Notes under the pieces: model-generated
Told to the model about the DNA's origin: nothing
Seen by the model: only the letters and a program-made list of their open reading frames with translations
Database searches by the model: none
Position numbers and translations under genes: made by a program
Shown: in pieces, positions 1 through 6,727 of the stretch
Layout of the letters: each line of letters begins with the position of its first letter
Position numbering within the stretch: position 1 is the first letter of the stretch
Assembly (NCBI GenBank): GCA_025059415.1
Contig: JANXDQ010000031.1
Location: 1-12,207 of the forward strand
Length of the DNA stretch: 12,207 nucleotides
DNA from: Aigarchaeota archaeon
GTDB taxonomy: Archaea; Thermoproteota; Nitrososphaeria_A; Caldarchaeales; Wolframiiraptoraceae
Direction: 5' to 3'

Positions 1-98
1 CTAACATCTCTCCTGCCCACGATTGTGTAGGCAATTTCTAAAGCCTCTTCGATTTCTAGTTTAATATATTTCTCGCCATAGGGTAGGTTTACGAACAT
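1..98 (-). CDS. Partial gene, possible LarA/DUF2088 (lactate racemase-like) N-terminus
   Basis: An ATG at 98-96 opens a minus-strand frame that stays open for 32 codons to the window edge, so only the N-terminus is seen. It begins MFVNLPYGEKYIKLEIEE. The 'LPYG(K/E)..I.LEI' opening resembles the N-terminal strand of LarA/DUF2088 nickel-pincer lactate racemase-like proteins. That is a weak match on a short segment, and the protein may be something else. A Shine-Dalgarno GGTGA lies 4 nt upstream of the ATG (103-107 on the plus strand). An earlier ATG at 109-107 is in another frame and stops after six codons. The gene begins 54 nt after the pyrG stop and is preceded by a strong palindrome, so it is probably a separately regulated unit rather than the tail of the pyr operon. 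Confidence 0.5.
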   Translation of the reverse strand, partial: MFVNLPYGEKYIKLEIEEALEIAYTIVGRRDV

Positions 99-120
99 TG
101 ATTCACCATCTTAAAGATAG

Positions 121-142
121 TTTTACAAGGCGCCTCGTAAAA
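121..142. promoter_or_regulatory. Near-perfect 22-bp palindrome, candidate operator
   Basis: The half-sites TTTTACAAGGC and GCCTCGTAAAA abut with no spacer and match at 10 of 11 positions when one is reverse-complemented. The site lies 11 nt beyond the pyrG stop codon and 23 nt upstream of the ATG of the leftmost gene. On the minus strand its downstream arm ends in TTGTAAAACT, about 25 nt before that ATG, where a TATA box would be expected. The simplest reading is a repressor operator overlapping the promoter of the leftmost gene. A hairpin at the end of the pyr transcript is possible, but archaea rarely use hairpin terminators. Confidence 0.55.
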
Positions 143-152
143 GGTTCGCCCC

Positions 153-1823
153 TCATCTACGACCCTCTCCCGCGGATTTTCTTGCCACGAGTTCTCTTAT
201 AAAGGAGTAGTATACTGGAGATGGCCTGTAGGGTCTGCTTTTAAATTCGGGGTGAAACTGGACTCCGATAATCCACTTCTTGCCCACGATCTCGATGGCG
301 TTCACCATCTTTCCCTCAACATCTGTTGCTGAAATTTTAAGCCCTTTCTGCTCCGCGGACTTGACGTAATTGGGGTTTAGATGATATCTGTGCCTGAACC
401 TTTCATAAACGAGTTCTGACCGATAGGCTTCATAGAGCTTGGTATCCTTCAAAATTCTGATGGGGTGTGCCCCAAGCCTCATCGTCCCTCCCAAAACCTT
501 CTCGCACCTCTGCTCGGGAAGCAGGTCGACCACCGGGTGCCGGGTCCCGGGATCTATCTCGGTTGAATTCGCGTCCCCTAGTCCTAGAACCTCCCTCGCG
601 AAAGCTATGAAGAGGAGTTGACATCCAAAACATATTCCAAGGAATGGCTTGTCGTTTTTGAGCGCATAACGAGCGGCCTCGATCATCCCCTCGACCCCCC
701 TCGACCCGAAGCCGGGCGTGAGGAGTATGCCGTCGGAGGATTCTAGCAGGTCGTAAAATTTCTTTGAATCCCTCTCATAGAGCTCTGTATCGAGATAGGT
801 CCTCCTCACCCTAATCCCGTTGAAGGCGCCGGCGTGATCGAGCGCCATGTTTATGCTGATGTAGCTGTCTTGGATGAGCGTATATTTTCCGGGCATTAGG
901 ACTGCTACCTCGCCCTCTGCCGACGTGTATAGGTTAACGACTTCGCGCCACGCCTTTAAGGCGCCCTCATCCCGCCCGACGTCTAACCGGAGGATTTTGC
1001 AAAGGTAGTCGCCGAGTCCCTGGGATTCGAAGCGGAGTGGTAGCTCGTAGATTACATCGAGATCTGGGTCTGAGATTACCGCTTCTACTGGGACGTTGCA
1101 GAAGAGCCCTATCTTCTCGCGCACATCTTGGGTGAGCTCGCCCATAGATCTCCCGATGATTATGTCGGGTTGGAGGCCGGAGCTTTGGAGCACCTTGACG
1201 CTGTGTTGAGTTGGCTTTGTCTTAAACTGTCCAACCGTCTCCAAGAAAGGGACTAAGGTAACATGAATTAGGGCCGTGTTTCCGACCCCCTCCTCAAGTC
1301 TGAGCTGCCTTATCGCCTCGAGGAATGGCATTGCCTCTATGTCGCCGACGGTTCCGCCGACCTCGATTAATAGGGCGTCGGGGTTATTCCGCTGGGCGAC
1401 GGCCCTTATCCTCTGCTTTATCTCGCCCGTTATATGTGGGATGACTTGAATGGTCTTTCCAAGATACTCTCCAACCCTCTCCCTCAGGATGACGCTGAGG
1501 TAGACTTGTCCAGACGTGATGTTGTTTGATGGGTGCATGTTCTTATCTAGGAATCTCTCATAGGTCCCGAAGTCTTGATCTACTTCAGCTATCCTGAATC
1601 TGTATCCCGGAGCCGGTTCAAATTCCCACACGTCATCGCACACGAAGACCTCTCCATGCTCTATCGGATTCAGGGTTCCGGGATCGACATTCAGGTATGG
1701 GTCCATCTTGATGACGTCCACGTTTAGCCCCCTGAACTGGAAGAGCTTCGCTATCGACGCCGTGACCACGCCCTTGCCGAGGCCACTTACCACGCCGCCG
1801 GTGACGAAGACGTATTTCACCAA
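153..1823 (-). CDS. pyrG: CTP synthase (glutamine-hydrolysing)
   Basis: Makes CTP from UTP, ATP and glutamine (or ammonia), the last step of de novo pyrimidine synthesis. The synthetase domain covers about residues 1-275. It carries the P-loop VTGGVVSGLGKG (8-18), IEVGGTVGDIE (153-163, Mg ligand Glu154) and KTKPTQHSVK (201-210). The class I glutamine amidotransferase domain follows, with nucleophile Cys398 in GICFG and His524/Glu526 in FHPEF. The 556-residue length is normal to slightly long. Two oddities: a net insertion of about 13 residues at 65-81, just before the Mg ligand Asp84, and TPGFGSRG (369-376) where PGGFG is usual near the oxyanion region. The start is TTG, directly followed by an in-frame GTG that could also serve; GGAG lies about 11 nt upstream. 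It starts 3 nt after the pyrD stop and is the last gene of the operon. Confidence 0.96.
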   Translation of the reverse strand: MVKYVFVTGGVVSGLGKGVVTASIAKLFQFRGLNVDVIKMDPYLNVDPGTLNPIEHGEVFVCDDVWEFEPAPGYRFRIAEVDQDFGTYERFLDKNMHPSNNITSGQVYLSVILRERVGEYLGKTIQVIPHITGEIKQRIRAVAQRNNPDALLIEVGGTVGDIEAMPFLEAIRQLRLEEGVGNTALIHVTLVPFLETVGQFKTKPTQHSVKVLQSSGLQPDIIIGRSMGELTQDVREKIGLFCNVPVEAVISDPDLDVIYELPLRFESQGLGDYLCKILRLDVGRDEGALKAWREVVNLYTSAEGEVAVLMPGKYTLIQDSYISINMALDHAGAFNGIRVRRTYLDTELYERDSKKFYDLLESSDGILLTPGFGSRGVEGMIEAARYALKNDKPFLGICFGCQLLFIAFAREVLGLGDANSTEIDPGTRHPVVDLLPEQRCEKVLGGTMRLGAHPIRILKDTKLYEAYRSELVYERFRHRYHLNPNYVKSAEQKGLKISATDVEGKMVNAIEIVGKKWIIGVQFHPEFKSRPYRPSPVYYSFIRELVARKSAGEGRR

Positions 1824-1826
1824 GGA

Positions 1827-2744
1827 TCAGACGCTCCTTTCATGGGCAAGGCCCACAAGCTCGGTTATTCTCCTAAATCCCTCGGTTTCCAAGTATTTCC
1901 TCAGCCCCTCGATTATTTCCCCGAATATCTCAAATCCATTTGCGGCTATGGCGGAGCCAACTCCGACGGCCGAGGCGCCGGCGAGCACCATCTCAAGGGC
2001 GGAGACCCATGAATCAACTCCACCAACCCCGATTATCGGCACCTTTCCAAAATTTTCATAGAGCTCGTAGACGACTCTGAGGGCTACGGGCTTGATTGGA
2101 GGCCCCGAATAGCCGCCGTAGACGTTTGAGAGTATCGGGGCTCTGGCATACACGTCGATCGCGAGTCCCCGAAGCGTGTTTATGGCGGTGAAGCCCGAGA
2201 TGCCCGCTTTAAGCGCTTCTTCGGCCAACCCGAGGTAATTGTAGTGCGCGGAGAGCTTTAGGAAGATCGGCCTGCCCCCTGAGGCGGCCCTGGCCCTGCG
2301 GATGATCTCGAGGGCTACATCCAGGTCTTCGCCCAGCTCGGCTCCCATGCCCTTCACGTGGGGACATGAGAGATTCAATTCAAAGGCGTCGGCTCCGCGT
2401 TCTGCCCCAATCTTGACGACATATTCGTATTCTTCTGGGCTCCCCCCGCCCACGCTGAGGATGACCGGTATCCTAACGGCCTTCTTCATCAAGTCGAGTT
2501 CTTCGGCGAAATCGTCTATTCCAGGGTTGGCTAGGCCTATCGCGTTGAGGTAGCCGATCCCGAGGTCGATGAAGCTCGGGTTCAGATACCCGGGCCTGGG
2601 GTCCCTGGTTATGGTCTTCGTTGTGTAGGCGCCGGCGCCCGCCTCCTCGACTCTCAGCGCGAGGCTCGCCGAGCTCCCCAATATTCCCGAGGCCAAGATC
2701 AGGGGGTTCCGGAGTTTAAGCCCCGCTAACTCGACCTGCAGCAA
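1827..2744 (-). CDS. pyrD: Dihydroorotate dehydrogenase, class 1B catalytic subunit
   Basis: Oxidises dihydroorotate to orotate with FMN, working with the PyrK electron-transfer subunit encoded two genes upstream. The 305-residue TIM barrel shows class 1 features: Lys43 in TTKTIT, catalytic-base Cys127 in NLSCPHV (cysteine is typical of class 1B and 1A, serine of class 2), Lys164 in FLKLS, INTLRG (189-193), GGYSGPPIKPVALR (210-223), and the FMN-phosphate glycines GVGGVDS and GVGSAI (239-266). There is no N-terminal membrane or targeting segment, so the protein is cytosolic. The start is TTG at 2744, giving MLQVELAGLKLRNP, which matches the family N-terminus. GGGGAG lies 5 nt upstream. The gene overlaps the end of pyrC by 19 nt, implying coupled translation. 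Confidence 0.95.
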   Translation of the reverse strand: MLQVELAGLKLRNPLILASGILGSSASLALRVEEAGAGAYTTKTITRDPRPGYLNPSFIDLGIGYLNAIGLANPGIDDFAEELDLMKKAVRIPVILSVGGGSPEEYEYVVKIGAERGADAFELNLSCPHVKGMGAELGEDLDVALEIIRRARAASGGRPIFLKLSAHYNYLGLAEEALKAGISGFTAINTLRGLAIDVYARAPILSNVYGGYSGPPIKPVALRVVYELYENFGKVPIIGVGGVDSWVSALEMVLAGASAVGVGSAIAANGFEIFGEIIEGLRKYLETEGFRRITELVGLAHERSV

Positions 2745-4018
2745 ATCAACTCCCCTCCCCTCTCGGCCAAATACTCCCCATCCTCGAGCATTTTTCTACC
2801 CCTGAGATATACGGCCCTCGTCTCGGTCGCGAGCCTCCATCCCTCGAAGGGGGTGTATTTGGCCTTCGAGACGAAGTCCTCGCCCCTCACCACCCTCTCC
2901 ACGCCGATCTTCACGATTACGAGATCCGCTTTATAGCCCATGGAAATCCTCCCCCTCCTTATCCCCAGAATTTCGGCCGGTCTAGAGGAATAGAGGTTGA
3001 GCGTCTTAAGGCCCAATCTGCCCTCTAGGATCTCCCTGAGGAGTAGGTGGAGGGCGATTTCCAGCGCCGGGAATCCGGGTGGAACCTCGGAGAAGTCCTC
3101 CGATAATTTCTCCCCCAGGGAGTGGGGGGCGTGGTCGGTGACTACGGCGTCTGCCAACATACCCCTAACAACTCCATAGACGGCCTTCCTATCGTCCTCG
3201 GATCTAAGTGGGGGATTCACCTTAGCGATCTTGAAGAGCTCCGTTGAGTACAGATTGGAGTTGAGCAACATGTGGTGGGGCGTGACGTCGAAGCTTATGA
3301 ATTCCCGCAGCTGCGCCTTTTTGGCGAGGATCTCCATTATAGCCCCGGATGTCGAGACGTGGGTGAAGTGGAGTCTGGCGCCGGACCCCAATTCCAAGAG
3401 CTTTCTCACGGCCGAGATCTCGGATTCAGGTGGCCTCGCATCGCAGTAATTCGTCCCCCCATCCCGAATCAATTCCGGGTCCTCGGGGTGTATGACTACG
3501 AGCTTTCCAAGCCTCGCGGCCTCTCGGAGGAAATCGATTAGCCCGGGCTCGGCCAAGTCCTCCGGGTAGAGTTTAACTCCGACGCAGAGATCGCTGCATT
3601 TCTCGAGTTCCCCAGTGTAGCCTATGTAGAGGCCGAAATCCACCAGCGACTTCCCCTCCGCTATCTCGATCTTCCTCATGAGCGATTCGCGGCTCTTGAT
3701 CGGTGGAACGTTGTTGGGCATATCGCAGACCACTGTAACTCCCCCCCTGAGCGCGGCCTTCGAACCCGTTTCCCAGTCCTCTTTGTAGCTGAGGCCCGGC
3801 TCCCTCATGTGGACGTGGATATCCACCATCCCGGGGAGGATTATGTGGCCATCTCCATAGGTGATCTTCTGTTCTGAGCTGGGCGCGTGGGAGGGGCTCG
3901 TTATCCCCACGACCTCATCACCCTCGATGGCAACACATGCCCACTCCAAGGATTCTCCCAGGAAGACTTTGCCCTCCACAACTAGATCGACATTAGATGG
4001 GGGTTTTCCTCGAGTCAA
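2726..4018 (-). CDS. pyrC: Dihydroorotase, class I (amidohydrolase superfamily)
   Basis: Reversibly cyclises N-carbamoyl-L-aspartate to dihydroorotate, the third pathway step. Metal and active-site motifs of class I are all visible: DIHVHMREPG with the HxH pair, GGVTVVCDMPN, VKLYPED, the HPED histidine, FTHVS, and TDHAPH with the catalytic Asp-His. The C-terminal part has the usual SRPAEILG and YKADLVIV strands. I prefer the TTG at 4018-4016 (about 430 residues) because GGTGGAGGGG sits 4 nt upstream. An ATG at 4045 in the same frame would add MVLGGGGGA, an unnatural glycine run that simply translates this Shine-Dalgarno region, and has only a weak AGGA before it. With the TTG start the gene overlaps pyrK by 26 nt (53 nt with the ATG). 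It ends within pyrD. Confidence 0.94.
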   Translation of the reverse strand: MTRGKPPSNVDLVVEGKVFLGESLEWACVAIEGDEVVGITSPSHAPSSEQKITYGDGHIILPGMVDIHVHMREPGLSYKEDWETGSKAALRGGVTVVCDMPNNVPPIKSRESLMRKIEIAEGKSLVDFGLYIGYTGELEKCSDLCVGVKLYPEDLAEPGLIDFLREAARLGKLVVIHPEDPELIRDGGTNYCDARPPESEISAVRKLLELGSGARLHFTHVSTSGAIMEILAKKAQLREFISFDVTPHHMLLNSNLYSTELFKIAKVNPPLRSEDDRKAVYGVVRGMLADAVVTDHAPHSLGEKLSEDFSEVPPGFPALEIALHLLLREILEGRLGLKTLNLYSSRPAEILGIRRGRISMGYKADLVIVKIGVERVVRGEDFVSKAKYTPFEGWRLATETRAVYLRGRKMLEDGEYLAERGGELICCRSS

Positions 4019-4787
4019 AGCCCCTCCACCACCTCCCAAAACCATCTATCCTGACGATTACCTCGAGGGGGAACACGGGGCCATCTCTGCAGACCCTCAG
4101 CCCCAGAGGGTCCAGGACGCAGGTCCCGCAAATCCCCACCCCGCAACGCATATACCTCTCAAGCGAAGCCTCCAGCCTCAACCCGGTCCCCCGGACTAGA
4201 TCGGCGACCTCCGCCATCATGGGCTCCGGGCCGCAGAGGTAAATCGCATCATAGCCCCGTTCTCCGAGTATCTGCCGCAGCACATCGGGAATTGCGCCCC
4301 TGGACCCCATGCTTCCATCGTCAGTCGCGAGGAAGAGCGAGCCGCATGACCTCTTGAATTCCTCGAGGAAGAACGCCTCATCACCCGACCTGAATCCCAA
4401 CAAGGCGTCACAGCGTCCCCCACGTTCTCTAATCGTCTCCGCTAGAAATAGCAGGGGCGCCGCTCCCGCTCCGCCTCCAACCAGGAGTGTTTTATCACCC
4501 CCTCTGGGGAGGTTAAAGCCCTTTCCATAGGGCCCCCTGAGATAGATCCTGTCTCCAACCCGTAGATTCTCGTGGATGTAGCCGGTCACCCTGCCCCTCC
4601 TGGTAATCGCCAGCAGGAGTTCTCCATCCTCGTAATCGGCGGTGCTCAGCGGTATCTCTCCGACTCTTGGAATCCAGACCATGAAGAATTGGCCGGGCCC
4701 GGGCGATGGGCCGCGGTAACCCAGTCGATAGACCTTCGTCGTCGAGGTCACGTTGATGATTGACTCAATTCTCGCGGCCAGGTGCAT
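3993..4787 (-). CDS. pyrK: Dihydroorotate dehydrogenase electron-transfer subunit (FAD, 2Fe-2S)
   Basis: Passes electrons from the PyrD FMN through a 2Fe-2S cluster and FAD to NAD+ or another acceptor. The fold is ferredoxin-reductase-like. An FAD-binding barrel spans about 1-95, with IPLSTAD (45-51) in the flavin-contact position and RGPYGKGF (84-91). A nucleotide-binding domain follows, with LLVGGGAGAAPLLF (101-114) and YLCGPEPMM (183-191). The cluster cysteines are Cys215, Cys220, Cys223 and Cys233, in the RCGVGICGTC segment followed by LRVCRDGPVF, as in PyrK. The 264-residue length is typical. The ATG start is well supported: GGGGAGGATGA lies directly upstream. It begins 13 nt after the pyrI stop. 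Pairing with the class 1B-like PyrD is inferred from operon membership and the PyrK-type cluster spacing. Confidence 0.92.
   Translation of the reverse strand: MHLAARIESIINVTSTTKVYRLGYRGPSPGPGQFFMVWIPRVGEIPLSTADYEDGELLLAITRRGRVTGYIHENLRVGDRIYLRGPYGKGFNLPRGGDKTLLVGGGAGAAPLLFLAETIRERGGRCDALLGFRSGDEAFFLEEFKRSCGSLFLATDDGSMGSRGAIPDVLRQILGERGYDAIYLCGPEPMMAEVADLVRGTGLRLEASLERYMRCGVGICGTCVLDPLGLRVCRDGPVFPLEVIVRIDGFGRWWRGFDSRKTPI
4021..4030 (-). promoter_or_regulatory. Ribosome binding site that decides the pyrC start
   Basis: On the minus strand this reads GGTGGAGGGG, with its GGAGG core about 4 nt before the TTG at 4018-4016. It lies inside the 3' end of pyrK. It supports the TTG over the in-frame ATG at 4045, which would place this purine run inside pyrC coding sequence as a glycine stretch. 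Confidence 0.6.
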
Positions 4788-4798
4788 TCATCCTCCCC
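4788..4798 (-). promoter_or_regulatory. Ribosome binding site of pyrK
   Basis: On the minus strand this reads GGGGAGGATGA immediately before ATG, close to the archaeal anti-16S consensus AGGAGGTGATCC. It fixes the pyrK start and lies in the only true gap (13 nt) within the pyrB-pyrI-pyrK-pyrC block. Confidence 0.75.
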
Positions 4799-4800
4799 GG

Positions 4801-5280
4801 TCATCCCTTGGTGAGTAGCCCCATTACCTCCTCCTCTGAGACGGCTTCCCCACAGTATTGGCAAACGAGCCTCAGCGGGCTCCTCGAGATGGTCTTGAAG
4901 AGCGAGTCGATCGGCTCGCCTGGTTGATTTGTAACGCAATCGGGGTTTGGGCATTTGAGGAGGCCCTTGATCACGTCTGGCAACTCGACCTTCCGCTTCG
5001 AGGCCACTTTGTAGTCCCTGATCACGTTTATGGTGGCCGAAGGCGCTATCAAGGCTATCTTGTCCACCTCCCTCGGCGCCAAAAATCTCCCCTCGATTTT
5101 CACCAGATCCTTCCTCCCAAGTTTCTGGCTCGGGGCATTCATCACCAACGCTATTACCATGCCTTCTCCACCCGTCAGCCCAATTATGCTGAGCACTTTG
5201 AGCGCCCTCCCCGCCGGTATATGATCGATCACGGTCCCCTCCCTGATCTTCCTGATGAGTAGTTCCTCCTCCAACACCAT
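4801..5280 (-). CDS. pyrI: Aspartate transcarbamoylase regulatory subunit
   Basis: Regulatory chain of the PyrB/PyrI holoenzyme; binds nucleotides and transmits feedback. The N-terminal nucleotide domain has VIDHIPAG, with Asp19 and His20. It also has Lys61 in LVKIEG, Asn85/Ile87/Tyr90 in TINVIRDY, and Lys95. These line up with the CTP-contact residues of the E. coli protein, so feedback by CTP is likely. The C-terminal zinc ribbon has Cys110, Cys115, Cys140 and Cys143 (CPNPDC and CQYC), which contacts PyrB. Length is 159 residues, the usual size. I chose the ATG at 5280-5278, which overlaps the pyrB stop as TGATG. A GTG one codon earlier (5283) and a GTG one codon later are alternatives. The AGGGGG run lies very close to the ATG, so the later GTG cannot be excluded. 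Confidence 0.95.
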   Translation of the reverse strand: MVLEEELLIRKIREGTVIDHIPAGRALKVLSIIGLTGGEGMVIALVMNAPSQKLGRKDLVKIEGRFLAPREVDKIALIAPSATINVIRDYKVASKRKVELPDVIKGLLKCPNPDCVTNQPGEPIDSLFKTISRSPLRLVCQYCGEAVSEEEVMGLLTKG

Positions 5281-6200
5281 CACCCCCTTAGGATGAGCTT
5301 GAGAAGCGCCATTCGGACGAAGACCCCGAGCTTGGCCTGGAGGAAGTACTTGGCATACTTGCTGTCATCGACTTTGAAATCGATTTCATCGACTCTCGGC
5401 AGCGGGTGGAGAACCACCAAGTCTTCTTTCCCGGCCCTCAAGATGTCTAGGGTGAGTCTATAGCTTCCCTTGACCCGCTCATACTCGGATGGGTCCGGGA
5501 ACCGCTCCTTCTGGACCCTCGTGACATAGAGGACGTCCAGCTCGGATATACAGTCCTCTATCCTGGTTGTTTCAACATAATCAACTCCCGAGTTCTCCAA
5601 GTGTTCCCTGACCTCCGGCCTAACCCTTAGTGATTCGGGTGAGATCAGGTAGATCCTCTCGGGCCTGAAGAGCGCGAGGCCGAGTATGAGGGATGCGGCG
5701 GCCCTACCATACTTCAGATCCCCTAGAATCCCATAGTTTAAGCCGTCTATCCTGTTCTTCAACGTTTTGACCGTGTAGAGGTCGAGCATGGCCTGCGTTG
5801 GGTGATTCTTCTTCCCATCGCCGCAGTTTATGACCGGGTTCTCCGCTATCTCGGCCGCATACCTCGCTGAGCCATCGATTTTATGCCTTATTGCTATCAC
5901 ATCGGAATACGCGTCAAGCATCCTGATCGTATCGGTGAAGTTTTCACCCTTCGCTATCGAACTTCTCTGGACCTCCGCCATATCTATCACGGAGCCGCCG
6001 AGCCTGAGCATCGCGGTCTGGAAGCTGAGCCTCGTCCTCGTGCTCGGCTCGAAAAAGGCCGTGGCCATCAGGTAGCCGCTCAAGGCGCTGGAATGTGCTG
6101 AGGGATTTTTCCTCATCTCGTCGACGACGCTGAATAGTTCCTCGAGTTCCTCCCGCCTGAAGTCCAGTATGGATATTATGTCCCGGTTTCTGAACCCCAT
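5280..6200 (-). CDS. pyrB: Aspartate transcarbamoylase catalytic subunit
   Basis: Condenses carbamoyl phosphate and L-aspartate into N-carbamoyl-aspartate, the committed step. The 306-residue chain carries the carbamoyl-phosphate motif FEPSTRTRLSF (50-60, Ser53-Thr56), the mobile loop RSSIAKGENFTDT with Ser80 and Lys84, HPTQ (133-136), Arg166 in GDLKYGR, TRVQKERF (227-234) and HPLPRVDEI (265-273). These cover essentially every substrate-contact residue known from the E. coli enzyme. One deviation is three alanines (167-169) after GDLKYGR, where TVH or TVN is usual. The ATG is preceded 4 nt upstream by GGGAGGTGA, embedded in the end of pyrE. The genes overlap by 25 nt, and pyrI follows with a TGATG overlap, so the two subunits are likely made in balance. 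Confidence 0.97.
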   Translation of the reverse strand: MGFRNRDIISILDFRREELEELFSVVDEMRKNPSAHSSALSGYLMATAFFEPSTRTRLSFQTAMLRLGGSVIDMAEVQRSSIAKGENFTDTIRMLDAYSDVIAIRHKIDGSARYAAEIAENPVINCGDGKKNHPTQAMLDLYTVKTLKNRIDGLNYGILGDLKYGRAAASLILGLALFRPERIYLISPESLRVRPEVREHLENSGVDYVETTRIEDCISELDVLYVTRVQKERFPDPSEYERVKGSYRLTLDILRAGKEDLVVLHPLPRVDEIDFKVDDSKYAKYFLQAKLGVFVRMALLKLILRG

Positions 6201-6727
6201 GGCTTCACCTCCCGCAGGGAGAGGAGATCTCTAAGAGTGATCAAGCTCAGGAGCTCGATGCCCATCGAGGCCAGCGCCTCCCTGGCGCCTTCAAGTCTAT
6301 CAACGACTACCAGCGCTTTCTCGATTCTTAGGCCATGTCCTCTCAGGGCCTCGGCGGCGGCCATCAAGCTGCCCCCGGTCGTGGCTACATCGTCTACTAG
6401 GAGCGCCCTGGAGCCCTCTTCCCAGTCTCCCTCAATCAGCTTCTCTGTTCCATGCTCCTTTCTCTCCTTCCTGACGTAGATCATGGGCTTTCCCAGCTCA
6501 TAGGCGATCGCGGCCGCTAGCGGAAGTCCCCCGACGGCCACCCCACAGATCACGTCGAAATCTATTTCCTTAATCTTCTTCACCACCTCGGATACTACAT
6601 ATCTGAAGACCCTTGGGTAGGATGGTATTTTCCTGAGGTCGACGTATACGTTGCTGGTCTTGCCAGAGGTCAACTTGAATTCGCCGAACCTCACCGCCTC
6701 AATTTCCCAGAGCATCTCAGTTATCAT
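6176..6727 (-). CDS. pyrE: Orotate phosphoribosyltransferase
   Basis: Transfers phosphoribosyl from PRPP to orotate, giving OMP and pyrophosphate. At 183 residues it has the short length common in archaea. The PRPP-binding loop is LLVDDVATTGGS (109-120) with the acidic pair Asp112-Asp113. The flexible catalytic loop is VRKERKEHGTEKLIEG (85-100). An N-terminal substrate segment GEFKLTSGKTSNVYVDLRK (15-33) contains the orotate-contacting KLTSGK. CGVAVGGLPLA (61-71) is the conserved turn of the type I PRTase fold. The ATG is preceded by GGAGGTG with a 5-nt spacer. The gene overlaps pyrF by 11 nt and pyrB by 25 nt. It should work directly before PyrF, whose gene is adjacent. Confidence 0.95.
   Translation of the reverse strand: MITEMLWEIEAVRFGEFKLTSGKTSNVYVDLRKIPSYPRVFRYVVSEVVKKIKEIDFDVICGVAVGGLPLAAAIAYELGKPMIYVRKERKEHGTEKLIEGDWEEGSRALLVDDVATTGGSLMAAAEALRGHGLRIEKALVVVDRLEGAREALASMGIELLSLITLRDLLSLREVKPWGSETGT
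6205..6213 (-). promoter_or_regulatory. Ribosome binding site of pyrB, inside pyrE
   Basis: On the minus strand this reads GGGAGGTGA, 4 nt before the pyrB ATG, a near-consensus archaeal Shine-Dalgarno. It encodes part of Arg-Glu-Val-Lys near the pyrE C-terminus, so the end of pyrE is doubly constrained. Confidence 0.8.

Noticed and set aside
2726..4045. pyrC starting at the ATG at 4045
   Set aside because: It would add a glycine run that is just the translated ribosome binding site and lengthen the overlap with pyrK to 53 nt. The TTG at 4018 has the better Shine-Dalgarno. The ATG is kept only as an alternative.
4858..5262. Plus-strand open frame of about 134 codons opposite pyrI
   Set aside because: Shadow of pyrI; no family resemblance and no ribosome binding site, while the minus-strand PyrI is unmistakable.
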